Origin: Sphingobacterium sp. UBA5670
Lineage (GTDB): Bacteria > Bacteroidota > Bacteroidia > Sphingobacteriales > Sphingobacteriaceae
Direction: 5' to 3'
DNA: 64,000 nt
Assembly (NCBI RefSeq): GCF_002420705.1
Contig: NZ_DIIM01000020.1
Coordinates: forward strand, 193,816 to 257,815
A program made the translations under genes and the position numbers. Positions 8,728-17,951 of the stretch are shown piece after piece; positions within the stretch are counted from its first letter, which is position 1; each line of letters opens with the position of its first letter. A model generated the notes under the pieces. That model saw only the letters and a list, made by a program, of their open reading frames with translations, made no database searches and had not been told where the DNA came from.

Positions 8728-11667
8728 TTAAATACTCCTCGGATCAGCTTTCAGGGGCATCTTAGCACATTGGCTAACCTCAATGGCCGGACAACCAAAT
8801 TCTGTTACCACTTTGCCTTCGATCAGGTATAGCCCCCATCCGCGCAAAGGATATTTAGCCATTGACGGGGGAAAATGTACGGTATCAAAAAACACACCGC
8901 TTTCATCGAGGAAAGTGCCGAACTTCATATACGTTCCATGTTTTGTCCGCACGGTCTTATCGGTTACAAAATCACCCACCATCCGTATGGTCTGTCCTAC
9001 ATACTTACCCAGATCTTCCGCTTTACAATGGCCTCGGAAGGCAGACCGCGCCAGGTCAAAAGATGTTCCGGACACAATAAAGCCAATCAGTTCAATTTCA
9101 TCATAATAATCCTCCAGCACGGAATGCTCCAGTTTTGGAAGTATGGGTTTGCGGCTCATGGACTCAAAAAGCACCATTCCCTTTTCCGGTTCTTTTTTTT
9201 CTTTGCTCAGCAACAAATGCGCCTCCCAGAGCAGTTCCTTCTTATTGACTCCTAAAAAGCGGAAAGCACCTACCCGGATCAGGATCACAATCTGCTCCAG
9301 ACCTGCTCCTGTCCGTAAAGCAAAATTTTCCAGACTTGTGTACGGGCCATTCCTGTGCCGTTCCTCACTGATCATTTTGCCAACTCCGGTCTCCATATTC
9401 AGCAGGCAATCAAATCCGAGGTAAATATCCCGACCTTTAATGGTCGTCTGGTAATAGGAGGTATTTACACAGGGCAGGCAGATGTTTGCGCCGGATACCC
9501 GCGCCTCGTTGATATACACCTTCCGGTTATAGAATCCCCCATAGTTATTCAGTACAGAAACCATAAACTCCAGTGGGTAATAGGTCTTTAAGAATAGACT
9601 CTGGTAACTTTCTACCGCAAAAGAGGCAGAATGCGCTTTGTTAAACGAATAGCCCGCAAAGCTTTCCATCTGCCGCCATATTTCCCTGCTGACGGTTTCG
9701 GGATATCCCCTTGCTTTACAGTTGGCGAAGTACTTATCTTCGATTTCAATCAGGTGATCCTTACTTCGGTACTTGCCGGACATCATACGGCGCAATACAT
9801 CGGCATCGGCCATATCCAGGCCCCCATAAGCATTTGCGATCTTCATCACATCTTCCTGGTAGACCATAACACCATAGGTTTCTTCCAGCTGTTCTTTAAA
9901 TACCGGGTGCGGGTATTGTACCAGCGTGGGGTCATGATGCCGTTTAATAAATTCAGCCATCATACCTGATGAGGCTACACCGGGCCGGATAATGGAAGAG
10001 GCCGCAACAAGGGTCAGGTAATCATCACAGCGCAGTTTTGTAATCAGTTGCCGCATTGCCGGACTCTCAATATAAAAACAGCCAATGGTCTTCGCACTGC
10101 GGAGCTGGTCTGCAATTTTCGGGTCTTTAAAAAACCGTTTTGGATTGTCTGTACTGATGGTTTCCCCGCGGTTCTCCAGGACAAGCTTTCTGCAATCCTT
10201 GATATGGCCGAGGCCGCGCTGGCTTAAGATATCAAACTTTTCAAAGCCTATTTCTTCGGCTACGTACATATCATATTGAACGGTCGGCAGGCCCTTTGGT
10301 GGATAATCCAGTGCGGAGTAACAAGTCAGGGGTTGCTGCGAAATCAGCACCCCTGAGGAGTGAATCGTCCTCTGGTTCGGAAAGTCTTCCAGGCGGTTAT
10401 AGACACTCAGGATCATATGGGTCACCTCATTTTTATTGAGCATGTTGGCCGGTTCATGGACAAGGCGGTCAATTTCGGCTTTAGGTAAACCGTAAATCTT
10501 GCCAAGTTCCCGAAGAATACTCCGATCACGGAACGTACTCATGGCCCCCATTAGGGCCGTATTGGAACTTTTATACCGTTTGAAGATGTAGGTGTAGATA
10601 TCGTCGCGCTCATTCCAGGCAAAATCAATATCAAAGTCTGGCGGACTTTGCCTTTTGGGGTTCAGGAACCGTTCAAAGGGAAGATTGAGCTCTATCGGGT
10701 CAACGTCCGTGATGCCCAGGCAATACGCTACCGCGGAGTTAGCGCCTGATCCCCGGCCTACATAATGAAAATCCCTCCCTTTGGCATACCGGCAGATATC
10801 ATTGGTAATAAGAAAGTAACTGGAAAAATGGAGATTTTCAATGATATCCAGTTCTTTGGCAATACGTTCAGTGGCTACCTTATCGTCCTTACGGTACCGG
10901 TTTAGAAATCCGTCACGGGTAAACTGCAGCAATAGTTCTTTATCACTGTACCGGCTCCCGGTGAAGGTTTCCATGTTCTTGATTTTCTTAAAGTCCATAT
11001 CAAAGGAACACTGCGCCATTAACCGATTGGTGTTCGCAATCAGTTCGGGTAACTGGTTATACAGTTCCAGTAATTTCGCCCTGGGAATAAAGACTTCATC
11101 CTTTGCTGCGGCCTGATGGGGCTGTAACTGGGAGAACAGGATATTGTGATCAATTGCCCGCAGCTGGCAGTGCAATTTAAATTCTTCGGCAGGATAGGTC
11201 ACCGGGGCCAAAATCACATACCGCTGGTAATTAGATTTCGGTTCCAGAATAATCAAGTTCCGCTCGGATGGCCGGATACCGATGTATTCATAATCCCGAA
11301 GCTCTTTAACGGGTATCTTTCCGAAGGGATAAATGATAAACACGTGATTAAACTCCGGCGCACGCTGCGGTATACTGAATTCCTTTTCATTGGCTTTGGT
11401 CCGATATTCGTTTATCTCCATGAATCCGGCTGTATTTTGGGCAATGGCGACAAAGCGTAGCTCATCACCCTGTCTGAATTCCATACCTGCCAATAAGTTA
11501 AGCCCGGATTTCCTGCCTTTCTGGATAAAGTCAATGGAGGCTGAGCTGTTGTTGATATCGGTCAGTACACCGCAGTCATAGCCGTTGGACATCATTTGGC
11601 GGATCAGCTCTTCCAGGCTGATCGTACCATAGCGCAGGCTATAGTTACTATGTAAATTGAGTAGCAT
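8728..11667 (-). CDS. dnaE: DnaE-type DNA polymerase III alpha subunit (mutagenesis polymerase)
   Basis: This C-family polymerase of 979 residues is shorter than replicative DnaE (about 1160) and matches the DnaE2/ImuC-like class. The PHP domain spans about 1-200. Its first motif reads NLHSNYS, with Asn where active PHP exonucleases carry the first His of HxH, so proofreading is doubtful. The polymerase palm has GRGSGANSAVAYCLG (304-318) and the catalytic PDFDIDF (343-349, Asp346 and Asp348). The third Asp is in KFDILSQRGLG. An OB-fold lies in the last 120 residues. Its start overlaps the dinB stop by 20 bases, so the two are coupled. The linked DinB and LexA-like repressor point to translesion synthesis during the SOS response. 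Confidence 0.93.
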   Translation of the reverse strand: MLLNLHSNYSLRYGTISLEELIRQMMSNGYDCGVLTDINNSSASIDFIQKGRKSGLNLLAGMEFRQGDELRFVAIAQNTAGFMEINEYRTKANEKEFSIPQRAPEFNHVFIIYPFGKIPVKELRDYEYIGIRPSERNLIILEPKSNYQRYVILAPVTYPAEEFKLHCQLRAIDHNILFSQLQPHQAAAKDEVFIPRAKLLELYNQLPELIANTNRLMAQCSFDMDFKKIKNMETFTGSRYSDKELLLQFTRDGFLNRYRKDDKVATERIAKELDIIENLHFSSYFLITNDICRYAKGRDFHYVGRGSGANSAVAYCLGITDVDPIELNLPFERFLNPKRQSPPDFDIDFAWNERDDIYTYIFKRYKSSNTALMGAMSTFRDRSILRELGKIYGLPKAEIDRLVHEPANMLNKNEVTHMILSVYNRLEDFPNQRTIHSSGVLISQQPLTCYSALDYPPKGLPTVQYDMYVAEEIGFEKFDILSQRGLGHIKDCRKLVLENRGETISTDNPKRFFKDPKIADQLRSAKTIGCFYIESPAMRQLITKLRCDDYLTLVAASSIIRPGVASSGMMAEFIKRHHDPTLVQYPHPVFKEQLEETYGVMVYQEDVMKIANAYGGLDMADADVLRRMMSGKYRSKDHLIEIEDKYFANCKARGYPETVSREIWRQMESFAGYSFNKAHSASFAVESYQSLFLKTYYPLEFMVSVLNNYGGFYNRKVYINEARVSGANICLPCVNTSYYQTTIKGRDIYLGFDCLLNMETGVGKMISEERHRNGPYTSLENFALRTGAGLEQIVILIRVGAFRFLGVNKKELLWEAHLLLSKEKKEPEKGMVLFESMSRKPILPKLEHSVLEDYYDEIELIGFIVSGTSFDLARSAFRGHCKAEDLGKYVGQTIRMVGDFVTDKTVRTKHGTYMKFGTFLDESGVFFDTVHFPPSMAKYPLRGWGLYLIEGKVVTEFGCPAIEVSQCAKMPLKADPRSI

Positions 11668-12823
11668 GTTTCCCCCCTTTTCCTTCTAAACAAATGCCTT
11701 TCATTATATACTCCACCCCGAAACGTTTGCGGATATGATCCATTGCCTGCATCAGGTGCATCTCTTCCAGGGTATCATTGAAAATATCAACCTGGTAATT
11801 GCCAGTGATCAGGTTGCTGAACTTTACTCCGATCAGGCGGATCAGCATCCTGCGACTGTAAAGCTTTTGAAACAATTCCATTACTTTGGCGGTAATCTGC
11901 TTATCAGAATTAGTATAGGAGATTTTCACCTGTTGTGTATGGGTATCAAAATTGGAATAGCGGATCTTTAAAGTAATGCAGCCGGTAAGCTTCTGGTCAG
12001 TTCTCAGCTCAAAAGCCAGTTCATCGACCATGCTGACCAGTGTTTTACGGAGTAAAGCCATATCCGTCGTATCGGCCTGGAAGGTGGTTTCCTTACTCAT
12101 TGACTTCTGTTCGCGGAAGGGTACCACTGGACTTTTATCCAGTCCGTTTGCTTTGTTCCAGATGGTTACGCCGTTTTCACCCAGTACTTTCCGCATGGTA
12201 AATACTTCCATCTCCTGGAGGGTATAAATCTGGGATATACCCATGTTGCGTAGCTGGGTATAGGATTTTTCGCCTACCATAGGGATCTTACGGATGGATA
12301 AAGGAGCAAGAAATGACTTTTCGCAGCCATCATCGACTTTCTTTTCCCCACAGGGCTTAGCTTCCCCGGTAGCTATTTTTGATACCGTTTTATTTACGGA
12401 CAGACCGAAACTAATGGGCAGACCCGTTTCCTTTATGATCTTACCGCGCAGTTCCTGGGTCCATTTCCAGCACCCGAAAAAGCGGTCCATACCGGAAATA
12501 TCCAGGTAATGTTCGTCAATACTGGCTTTTTCTACTACCGGGGCGACCTCCTCGATAATTTCGGTAACCATATTGGAGTACTTACTGTACTGGTCATAGT
12601 CTCCCCGCACGAGAATGGCTTCGGGGCAGAGCTGTCGTGCCAGGCGCATCGGCATGGCCGAATGAACGCCATAGCGCCGGGCCTCGTATGAGCAGGAAGC
12701 TACTACTCCCCGGTCACCCGTACCCCCAATTAATACCGGTTTGCCCATTAACTCCGAATTGAGCAACCGTTCTACAGATACAAAAAATGTATCCAGATCA
12801 CAGTGAACAATATGCCTATCCAT
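11648..12823 (-). CDS. dinB: Y-family DNA polymerase (DinB/Pol IV-like)
   Basis: DinB polymerases copy past DNA lesions with low fidelity. The catalytic carboxylates are intact: Asp9 in VHCDLDTFF, and Asp103-Glu104 in SIDEHYLD, the same numbering as E. coli Pol IV. It is therefore an active enzyme, not a degenerate ImuB. At 391 residues the palm, fingers, thumb and little-finger domains all fit. No C-terminal clamp-binding peptide is obvious. It is the first gene of the dinB-dnaE operon and diverges from the S24 repressor gene at 12899. A 21-base palindrome in the 75-base gap between them is the likely damage-responsive operator. Confidence 0.95.
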   Translation of the reverse strand: MDRHIVHCDLDTFFVSVERLLNSELMGKPVLIGGTGDRGVVASCSYEARRYGVHSAMPMRLARQLCPEAILVRGDYDQYSKYSNMVTEIIEEVAPVVEKASIDEHYLDISGMDRFFGCWKWTQELRGKIIKETGLPISFGLSVNKTVSKIATGEAKPCGEKKVDDGCEKSFLAPLSIRKIPMVGEKSYTQLRNMGISQIYTLQEMEVFTMRKVLGENGVTIWNKANGLDKSPVVPFREQKSMSKETTFQADTTDMALLRKTLVSMVDELAFELRTDQKLTGCITLKIRYSNFDTHTQQVKISYTNSDKQITAKVMELFQKLYSRRMLIRLIGVKFSNLITGNYQVDIFNDTLEEMHLMQAMDHIRKRFGVEYIMKGICLEGKGGKHATQFT

Positions 12824-12848
12824 AATTTTAAAACATTTTTTTATTACT

Positions 12849-12869
12849 TTTGTTCAAATAATGAACAAA
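12849..12869. promoter_or_regulatory. Palindromic operator between dinB and the S24 repressor gene
   Basis: TTTGTTCA, five bases, TGAACAAA is a perfect eight-base inverted repeat. It is centred in the short gap between the divergent dinB (start 12823) and S24 repressor (start 12899) genes. Position and symmetry are what a LexA-like dimer would need to control both promoters. The near-consensus CAAATTTG on the plus strand directly abuts it. Binding is inferred. Confidence 0.65.
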
Positions 12870-12898
12870 TTTGATGTTGATAATATAAACATGTAAAA

Positions 12899-13702
12899 AT
12901 GAATACACAAAAAATATATTTTTTCTCTAATATGAGATTTCTAAGAGAACGCCGCAAACTCACGCAGGAACAGCTTTCTACAATTTTAGGTGTAAACAGA
13001 ATAAAATATACCAATCTGGAAAATGGTAAAACAAAATCTCCGCACATGGAAGATTATTTGAAGCTATCGAGCTATTATCGGATCGGTATTGACACGCTCT
13101 TAAAGGTTGATCTGTCCAAAATTGGGGAACTGAAACTCAGGGAGCTTGAAGGCGGTGACGATATTTACATAAAAGGGGGCAATATTCGTGTCGTGGCGAT
13201 AACGGTGGATCGGGATAATAGAGAAAACATTGAGTACGTGCCTGTATCTGCCAAGATGGGATACAGTTCCGGGGGATACGCTGATCCGGAATTTATTAAA
13301 AATGAACTTCCCAAATACAGTATGCCTAATATGCCGCGAACTGGATCATTTAGAACCTTCACCGGTCAGGGAGACTCTATGTTACCTATTCCAGACGGTA
13401 GCGATATCACGGGTAAGTATATTGAAGACTGGTCAAGGTTGCCCCCGCGCACGGCAGCTGTTGTCGTATTGAAAGCGGAACAGGATCTTGTGTTTAAGTT
13501 TGTGACCATCCGGGAAGATGGAACCGTACTACTGGAATCTTTGAACCCAGTATTTGAACCCTATACTGTTCAAATCAATGAAATCGCAGAAATCTGGCAG
13601 TTTTACTGCTTTACCTGCAGACAGATACCCGAACCGCAAACTGATCTGAATATCGTATTGCGGGAACTGAAAGATCTGCGCTCTGCCGTTATTGATAAAT
13701 AA
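12899..13702 (+). CDS. XRE-family S24 LexA-like repressor
   Basis: This protein has an N-terminal helix-turn-helix (about 12-70, RRKLTQEQLSTILGVNRIKY) joined to a peptidase S24 domain (about 112-260). The Ser/Lys self-cleavage dyad is visible as Ser160 in GQGDSMLP and Lys200 in LVFKFV. The usual Ala-Gly cleavage bond is not obvious. By position the bond would fall at Met120-Gly121 in SAKMGYSSGG. Proteins of this type repress SOS genes until RecA filament promotes cleavage. It is divergent from dinB-dnaE across a palindrome, so it most likely represses that operon and itself. The length of 267 is normal for Bacteroidota S24 regulators. The start at 12899 is an ATG, with an alternative ATG at residue 12. 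Confidence 0.88.
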   Translation: MNTQKIYFFSNMRFLRERRKLTQEQLSTILGVNRIKYTNLENGKTKSPHMEDYLKLSSYYRIGIDTLLKVDLSKIGELKLRELEGGDDIYIKGGNIRVVAITVDRDNRENIEYVPVSAKMGYSSGGYADPEFIKNELPKYSMPNMPRTGSFRTFTGQGDSMLPIPDGSDITGKYIEDWSRLPPRTAAVVVLKAEQDLVFKFVTIREDGTVLLESLNPVFEPYTVQINEIAEIWQFYCFTCRQIPEPQTDLNIVLRELKDLRSAVIDK

Positions 13703-13810
13703 ATAAGATCACACCAGGAAGCATGGCATCCGGTTCTGCATTATTGCGTCCTTGCTAAAATATCTGTAGATTAGATGGAATAATAGTTTCATGTACAAAT
13801 AAGCTACGTT

Positions 13811-14152
13811 ATGATGAAGATATTGTTTGGCATGATCCCTCTTATAGTAGGATCTTGTAATGATGTAAATGATTTTTACCAGGGCCAGGTAATTGATGAG
13901 CACAATAAACCGTTGGAAAATGTGCTTGTTTCTGAGGATAACACGAAAAAGGGAACCCAGACTAGGACAGATAGAAACGGCTATTTTAAATTAGCCCGCA
14001 CACCGCAGTGGCTGGGTACGTTGATTTTTTATAAAGCCGGTTACGAAGTGGACTCTATTCCTACCGTAGCACGGCAATCCGGGGAAAGGGTTAATTACAG
14101 CTTTATCAAGAAAGACGATACCACAACCATTGTCCTGGAACAGGTCAAATAA
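13811..14152 (+). CDS. Small lipoprotein with carboxypeptidase-regulatory-like domain
   Basis: This 113-residue protein begins with a short signal sequence and a lipobox (LIVGSC, Cys16), so it should be anchored in the envelope. The remaining 95 residues fit a CarboxypepD_reg-like beta-sandwich: GQVIDEHNKPLENVLVS, a TRTDRNGYFKL turn and a hydrophobic strand before YKAGYEVDS. Such domains occur alone or at the N-terminus of SusC-like proteins, and their partners vary. It is 41 bases upstream of a small unknown gene on the same strand. Two adjacent Met codons (13811 and 13814) make the exact start uncertain by one residue. Confidence 0.7.
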   Translation: MMKILFGMIPLIVGSCNDVNDFYQGQVIDEHNKPLENVLVSEDNTKKGTQTRTDRNGYFKLARTPQWLGTLIFYKAGYEVDSIPTVARQSGERVNYSFIKKDDTTTIVLEQVK

Positions 14153-14192
14153 CTGTCGGGTTCAATTATGAAACTGAATTTATAGCTACAAT

Positions 14193-14525
14193 ATGAGAAC
14201 GGAAGTTTTAGAACTAAAGGTAATGGGCAGAATGCCCAATGAGTCGATGAACGACGATGAACAAACAGATAAGCTTGTTGAACAATATGACGAATTGTTA
14301 TCTGCCATAGAAAAGCCACTGACCCTTCAGGAAGGCGAAGTTTTAATTTCCCTATTTCCCGACAATACATTTTACGATTTGCACTGGGATCTGCTGCAAC
14401 TGATCGAAAGCCTTTATGGCAAAGTCGATAATGAACAGTATCTTAATTTAATCAATACCTGCCCCAGTGCAGAATGGAAAGAAGCACTCCAGTCCAGGTA
14501 TCAAAATGCGCAAAGTAAATCCTAA
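14193..14525 (+). CDS. Hypothetical acidic helical protein
   Basis: This 110-residue soluble protein is rich in Glu and Leu and is predicted by eye to be mostly helical. Residues about 45-100 (LTLQEGEVLISLFPDNTFYDLHWDLL and what follows) resemble small immunity-like or DUF proteins of Bacteroidota, but I cannot name a family. There is no signal peptide. It follows the lipoprotein gene by 40 bases and converges on the LytTR gene at 14565. Confidence 0.6.
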   Translation: MRTEVLELKVMGRMPNESMNDDEQTDKLVEQYDELLSAIEKPLTLQEGEVLISLFPDNTFYDLHWDLLQLIESLYGKVDNEQYLNLINTCPSAEWKEALQSRYQNAQSKS

Positions 14526-14564
14526 GTCTATACACAGTGCACATAGTTCTTTTGTGCGATCTTG

Positions 14565-15413
14565 TTATTCTACCGGAATAGCTACCCACTCTTTAAAAGC
14601 TTTGGCTTTAAGTTGGCTGACAACCGTATTTACCGGGGGCACCGGCTCAACCAGCACTTCTAATTTACCGTATTCCTTTGGCTGATAACTATTGCACGTA
14701 TCCTTTCTGGCAATCAGTTGCCGGTTTAACCGGAAAAACAGTGTTTCACTTAAGAGTTTCTCCAGTTCATCCAGGGTATAATCAGTAATCAACTCTCCCC
14801 TGCCAGGCACGTTTACCACGACTTTCCCCCCTACAATATAGGCCATTTGTATATCATCTCCTTTGATATGGAGCACGCTTACCCCGGAGTATGCTTTAAT
14901 TAAATTGTCTATTGCTATTTGTTCCCCTTCCCCGGCTGGTACACTACCGGCAAACTCTTTTTCTTTCTGTAACCTGTAGGCATGGACAAAGTAAGGCACC
15001 AGGATAAACAACAGATTGAGCAAAATCAGCAGAACAACAACCAGCGGAAAGACAAAAACAAGGTAGTCGGTCTTAAAAATGTTTACGTTATTGATGGCAA
15101 AGTATAAAGCGGCCATCAGGAATACTAAAATACAGGGAAGGATTAAACCACAGATGACCTGGAGTATGATCCTCATACCGGTATGGTTATGCAAAGGATA
15201 AGTTTTGCTGAGCCACTTATTGATTCTATATACCAGTTCCGTTACCGTAAATGCAATAAGGAAGGTAACGCCAAATTCGTAATAGAATTCAACAGTCAAT
15301 AATCGCTCGAAGATACTTTTGATACTGCCCAGCTCAGAGACGTACAGGGATGCGGCCAGTACAGCAATAATTCTAAATGAAAATCGGTCTAAAATTGTGG
15401 TTTCTTGGGTCAT
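14565..15413 (-). CDS. Membrane-anchored LytTR DNA-binding protein
   Basis: This protein has four hydrophobic segments (about 13-33, 46-65, 85-110 and 118-145 from the ATG). They are followed by a linker and a C-terminal LytTR-type domain (about 170-265) with HIKGDDIQMAYIVGGKVVV and ETLFFRLNRQLIARKD features. LytTR domains bind short direct repeats in promoters. There is no receiver domain, so the regulator would sense through its membrane part, as in one-component LytTR proteins common in Bacteroidota. The start is ATG 15413. A TTG two codons upstream is less likely. Its targets are unknown, and it converges on the small gene at 14193. Confidence 0.8.
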   Translation of the reverse strand: MTQETTILDRFSFRIIAVLAASLYVSELGSIKSIFERLLTVEFYYEFGVTFLIAFTVTELVYRINKWLSKTYPLHNHTGMRIILQVICGLILPCILVFLMAALYFAINNVNIFKTDYLVFVFPLVVVLLILLNLLFILVPYFVHAYRLQKEKEFAGSVPAGEGEQIAIDNLIKAYSGVSVLHIKGDDIQMAYIVGGKVVVNVPGRGELITDYTLDELEKLLSETLFFRLNRQLIARKDTCNSYQPKEYGKLEVLVEPVPPVNTVVSQLKAKAFKEWVAIPVE

Positions 15414-15485
15414 AGCCAACCCCTTGCAAACAAATTGCCAAATTGTTATATTAGTATATTTAATAATTTAATATAGATCTTAATT

Positions 15486-15863
15486 ATGCCTAAACTAACA
15501 CCAGCAGGGGTAGCCGAAGTTACCGCATCCCTTTATGCCCTTACAAATGCCGAACTCATTGTACAAACAGACCTGATTGCCGGAGATTACGTGTCCTGGA
15601 TGCAGGACAAATTCGATCTTTTGCCCAGTGAATTAGAATACATCACTACTGCACCAATTGAAGTAATCAAATTCTGGGGTTATTCCTTTGCATCTGCACT
15701 GGTGACCCGTGGTCCGATAACCTTTCCTACCTTACCCTCCAATCCTGAACCACGCCGTGCAAAGGAACTCCGCGAAAATATGATCGGAGACCTTAAGTAT
15801 GATAATGCGTCAAAGCAGCTAACGGGCGCAGTACAAACAACAATATCTTTTAGGCTGTTATAG
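15486..15863 (+). CDS. Hypothetical protein
   Basis: This 125-residue protein has no signal peptide. It reads as a helical N-terminal half (EVTASLYALTNAELIVQTDL) and a Pro/Arg-rich segment (LPSNPEPRRAKELREN). I do not recognise the family. It is divergent from the LytTR gene with only 72 bases between, so that regulator may control it. It is followed within ten bases by an intrinsic terminator, which marks it as a single-gene transcript. Confidence 0.6.
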   Translation: MPKLTPAGVAEVTASLYALTNAELIVQTDLIAGDYVSWMQDKFDLLPSELEYITTAPIEVIKFWGYSFASALVTRGPITFPTLPSNPEPRRAKELRENMIGDLKYDNASKQLTGAVQTTISFRLL

Positions 15864-15869
15864 CACAAG

Positions 15870-15890
15870 AGCCGGTTAATCCCGGCTTTT
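15870..15890 (+). terminator. Intrinsic terminator
   Basis: AGCCGG, a six-base loop and CCGGCT are followed by TTTT. It lies seven bases after the stop of the 125-residue gene and points in its direction. Confidence 0.75.
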
Positions 15891-16079
15891 CTAATTTATA
15901 CCACAGGTAATCAACATTTTACAGAAAACAACCTAAAATATAATTGCATTTAACGAACACTATTGCCATATTTGAGTTGTAAATGCTACTGCCATACCTG
16001 TTCTACAGGAACCTAAGATATTCCCATTTAATTGCCGCTGCAAAACAGGAAACCATTAATCCTTAATCATCATTATAAA

Positions 16080-16655
16080 ATGAGCGCGCCCATTTTACTT
16101 CATGAAAAAGACTTAATTTACCGTATTAAGGATGGTGACCAGGCAGCCTTTGAGCAATTATATTTTCATTATGCTAAACGACTAAGCCTACGGTTGCTAC
16201 ATCTGCTTAAATCCGAAGAACTTGCCCAGGACATCTTACAGGATGTTTTTCTAAAGGTTTGGGAAGTTCGGGATCGAATTGATCCCGAACTATCTTTTGG
16301 AGCCTTTCTTTATACTATTGCCGGTAACTATTGTAAGAATAATTTCAGGAAAGCACTATTACAGCAGGTGTACCATACTCAGGCGGGATTTGAGGAAGCC
16401 TACTCCCCCATTGAGCAACATCTCAATCAGAAGGATGCAGCCAAAGCTCTGTCCGTTGCTATGGAGAAACTCACTCAGCGGCAAAAGGAAGTCTTTACCC
16501 TACACAAGATCGAAGGCCGCACTTACAAAGAGATCAGCGAACTATTGGGTATCAGTCCGAATACCATAAACCAGCTAATTCAACAGGCCAACAAACAATT
16601 AAAGGCGAGCCTCCTTGGTCATTCCCTCCTTATAGCCGCAATTTTATTGAGCTAA
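16080..16655 (+). CDS. ECF RNA polymerase sigma factor
   Basis: This is a 191-residue ECF sigma of the Bacteroidota FecI-like group. Region 2 is at about 15-75 (QAAFEQLYFHYAKRLSLRL, then QDILQDVFLKVWEVRD). Region 4 is at about 125-175 (LTQRQKEVFTLHKIEGRTYK, then the helix-turn-helix EISELLGISPNTINQLI). I chose ATG 16080; the in-frame TTG at 16032 adds an unlikely tail. A FecR-type anti-sigma gene follows 99 bases downstream, then SusC, SusD and a thioredoxin protein. The arrangement is the classical trans-envelope control of a TonB-dependent transporter. Confidence 0.92.
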   Translation: MSAPILLHEKDLIYRIKDGDQAAFEQLYFHYAKRLSLRLLHLLKSEELAQDILQDVFLKVWEVRDRIDPELSFGAFLYTIAGNYCKNNFRKALLQQVYHTQAGFEEAYSPIEQHLNQKDAAKALSVAMEKLTQRQKEVFTLHKIEGRTYKEISELLGISPNTINQLIQQANKQLKASLLGHSLLIAAILLS

Positions 16656-16754
16656 TTTTCAGACTATTAGAAATTATTTTCACTTTTTTACCATTTCATA
16701 TAGCTAATTGATCAGAGATGTTGGTATTGCTTATATATACCTAATCAGAAGATC

Positions 16755-17915
16755 ATGGAACCAAATATCAAAGTGCTATTTGACAAATACACTGCCGGTA
16801 AGGCAACCAGCCAGGAGATCCTTGAGCTTCATGATCATTTTGGTTTGGAACAAGGAAGTACAGAACTGGGTAAGTTAATTGCCGAGTACATTGTTTCAGA
16901 AAATACGACAGAAAACGATGAGGAGCTGCAGGTTGCCGACCGAATGGTTCATGCCGCCTGGCAAAACATCCATACGGTTATTGGATCACCTGCAATTGCA
17001 AAGAAGAAAAAGCTACCGTTTAAATGGCTGGCAGCAGCTGCGGCACTCCTGATCTTTGGTACAACAATGGTGTACTTCATGCAGACTAAAAAAACGATTG
17101 AACCACAGTTAACCAGTATATACGGTAATGATATTATGCCGGGGACAAATAAAGCCACTTTGACGCTATCCAATGGTCAGCGCTATGAACTAAAGGATTT
17201 AAAGGAAGGATTGCAGATTAACGAATCCGGAATTAGTTATTACGACGGTGAGGCCATTGCAGCTACCGATCAGGTTATTAATGCCTCTATTCATGTCCCT
17301 AATGGCGGTAACTATAAGGTGAATCTACCGGATGGAACAAAGGTTCAGCTTAATGCCGGAACTGATTTTATCTACCCAATACGTTTCGATGGCAAAGAAA
17401 GACTTGTTCAGCTATCTGGTGAAGGATACTTTGAAGTTAGTCATGATGCAGCAAAACCATTTAAAGTATTATCCGGGGATCAGGTCGTAACCGTACTCGG
17501 AACACATTTTAATGTACAGGCTTATAAACATGAAGCTATAGAAACGACCTTACTGGAAGGTAGTGTATCGGTATCTTCCTCAACGAATATAGACAATAAG
17601 GCTATGCTTGTTCCCGGTCAACAGGCAAGTTATCTGAGCGGAAGGATTAAGGTAAGAAAGGTTCCTGCAGAGGACTATATAGGTTGGACAAAGAATCTGT
17701 TTATATTTAACCACCTATCATTACCTCAGATTTTTACACATCTTGAAAGATGGTATGATGTTGAAATTATTTATCCATCAAATTTATCTAAGGAAACATA
17801 CTTAATGGAAATTCCAAAGGATAGAAAACTATCTGAAATTCTGGAACCTATTACCGATCTGACAGGAGTTTCTTTTACAATACAAGGAAGGAGGATTACG
17901 GTAAAGCAGCGATAA
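16755..17915 (+). CDS. FecR-type anti-sigma factor
   Basis: This 386-residue single-pass inner-membrane protein pairs with the ECF sigma upstream. The cytoplasmic part (1-90) would hold the sigma, the membrane helix is about 91-109 (WLAAAAALLIFGTTMVYF), and the periplasmic FecR domain follows (about 185-290, with VHVPNGGNYKVNLPDGTKVQ and LDEGSVSV-like strands). The final 80 residues form the DUF4974-like C-terminal domain (NHLSLPQIFTHLERWYDVE). It receives the signal from the STN domain of the SusC-like receptor at 18098. The gap of 182 bases to SusC holds a GC-rich hairpin. Confidence 0.93.
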   Translation: MEPNIKVLFDKYTAGKATSQEILELHDHFGLEQGSTELGKLIAEYIVSENTTENDEELQVADRMVHAAWQNIHTVIGSPAIAKKKKLPFKWLAAAAALLIFGTTMVYFMQTKKTIEPQLTSIYGNDIMPGTNKATLTLSNGQRYELKDLKEGLQINESGISYYDGEAIAATDQVINASIHVPNGGNYKVNLPDGTKVQLNAGTDFIYPIRFDGKERLVQLSGEGYFEVSHDAAKPFKVLSGDQVVTVLGTHFNVQAYKHEAIETTLLEGSVSVSSSTNIDNKAMLVPGQQASYLSGRIKVRKVPAEDYIGWTKNLFIFNHLSLPQIFTHLERWYDVEIIYPSNLSKETYLMEIPKDRKLSEILEPITDLTGVSFTIQGRRITVKQR

Positions 17916-17951
17916 AGACGTTTCATATGTTTGCCAGGATACCATAAAAAT

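Noticed and set aside
8783..11581. Many plus-strand frames opposite the DnaE gene
   Set aside because: They are shadows of the polymerase frame. The polymerase motifs are intact on the other strand.
11648..12823. ImuB-like inactive polymerase
   Set aside because: The catalytic residues Asp9, Asp103 and Glu104 are all present, so DinB is the better name.
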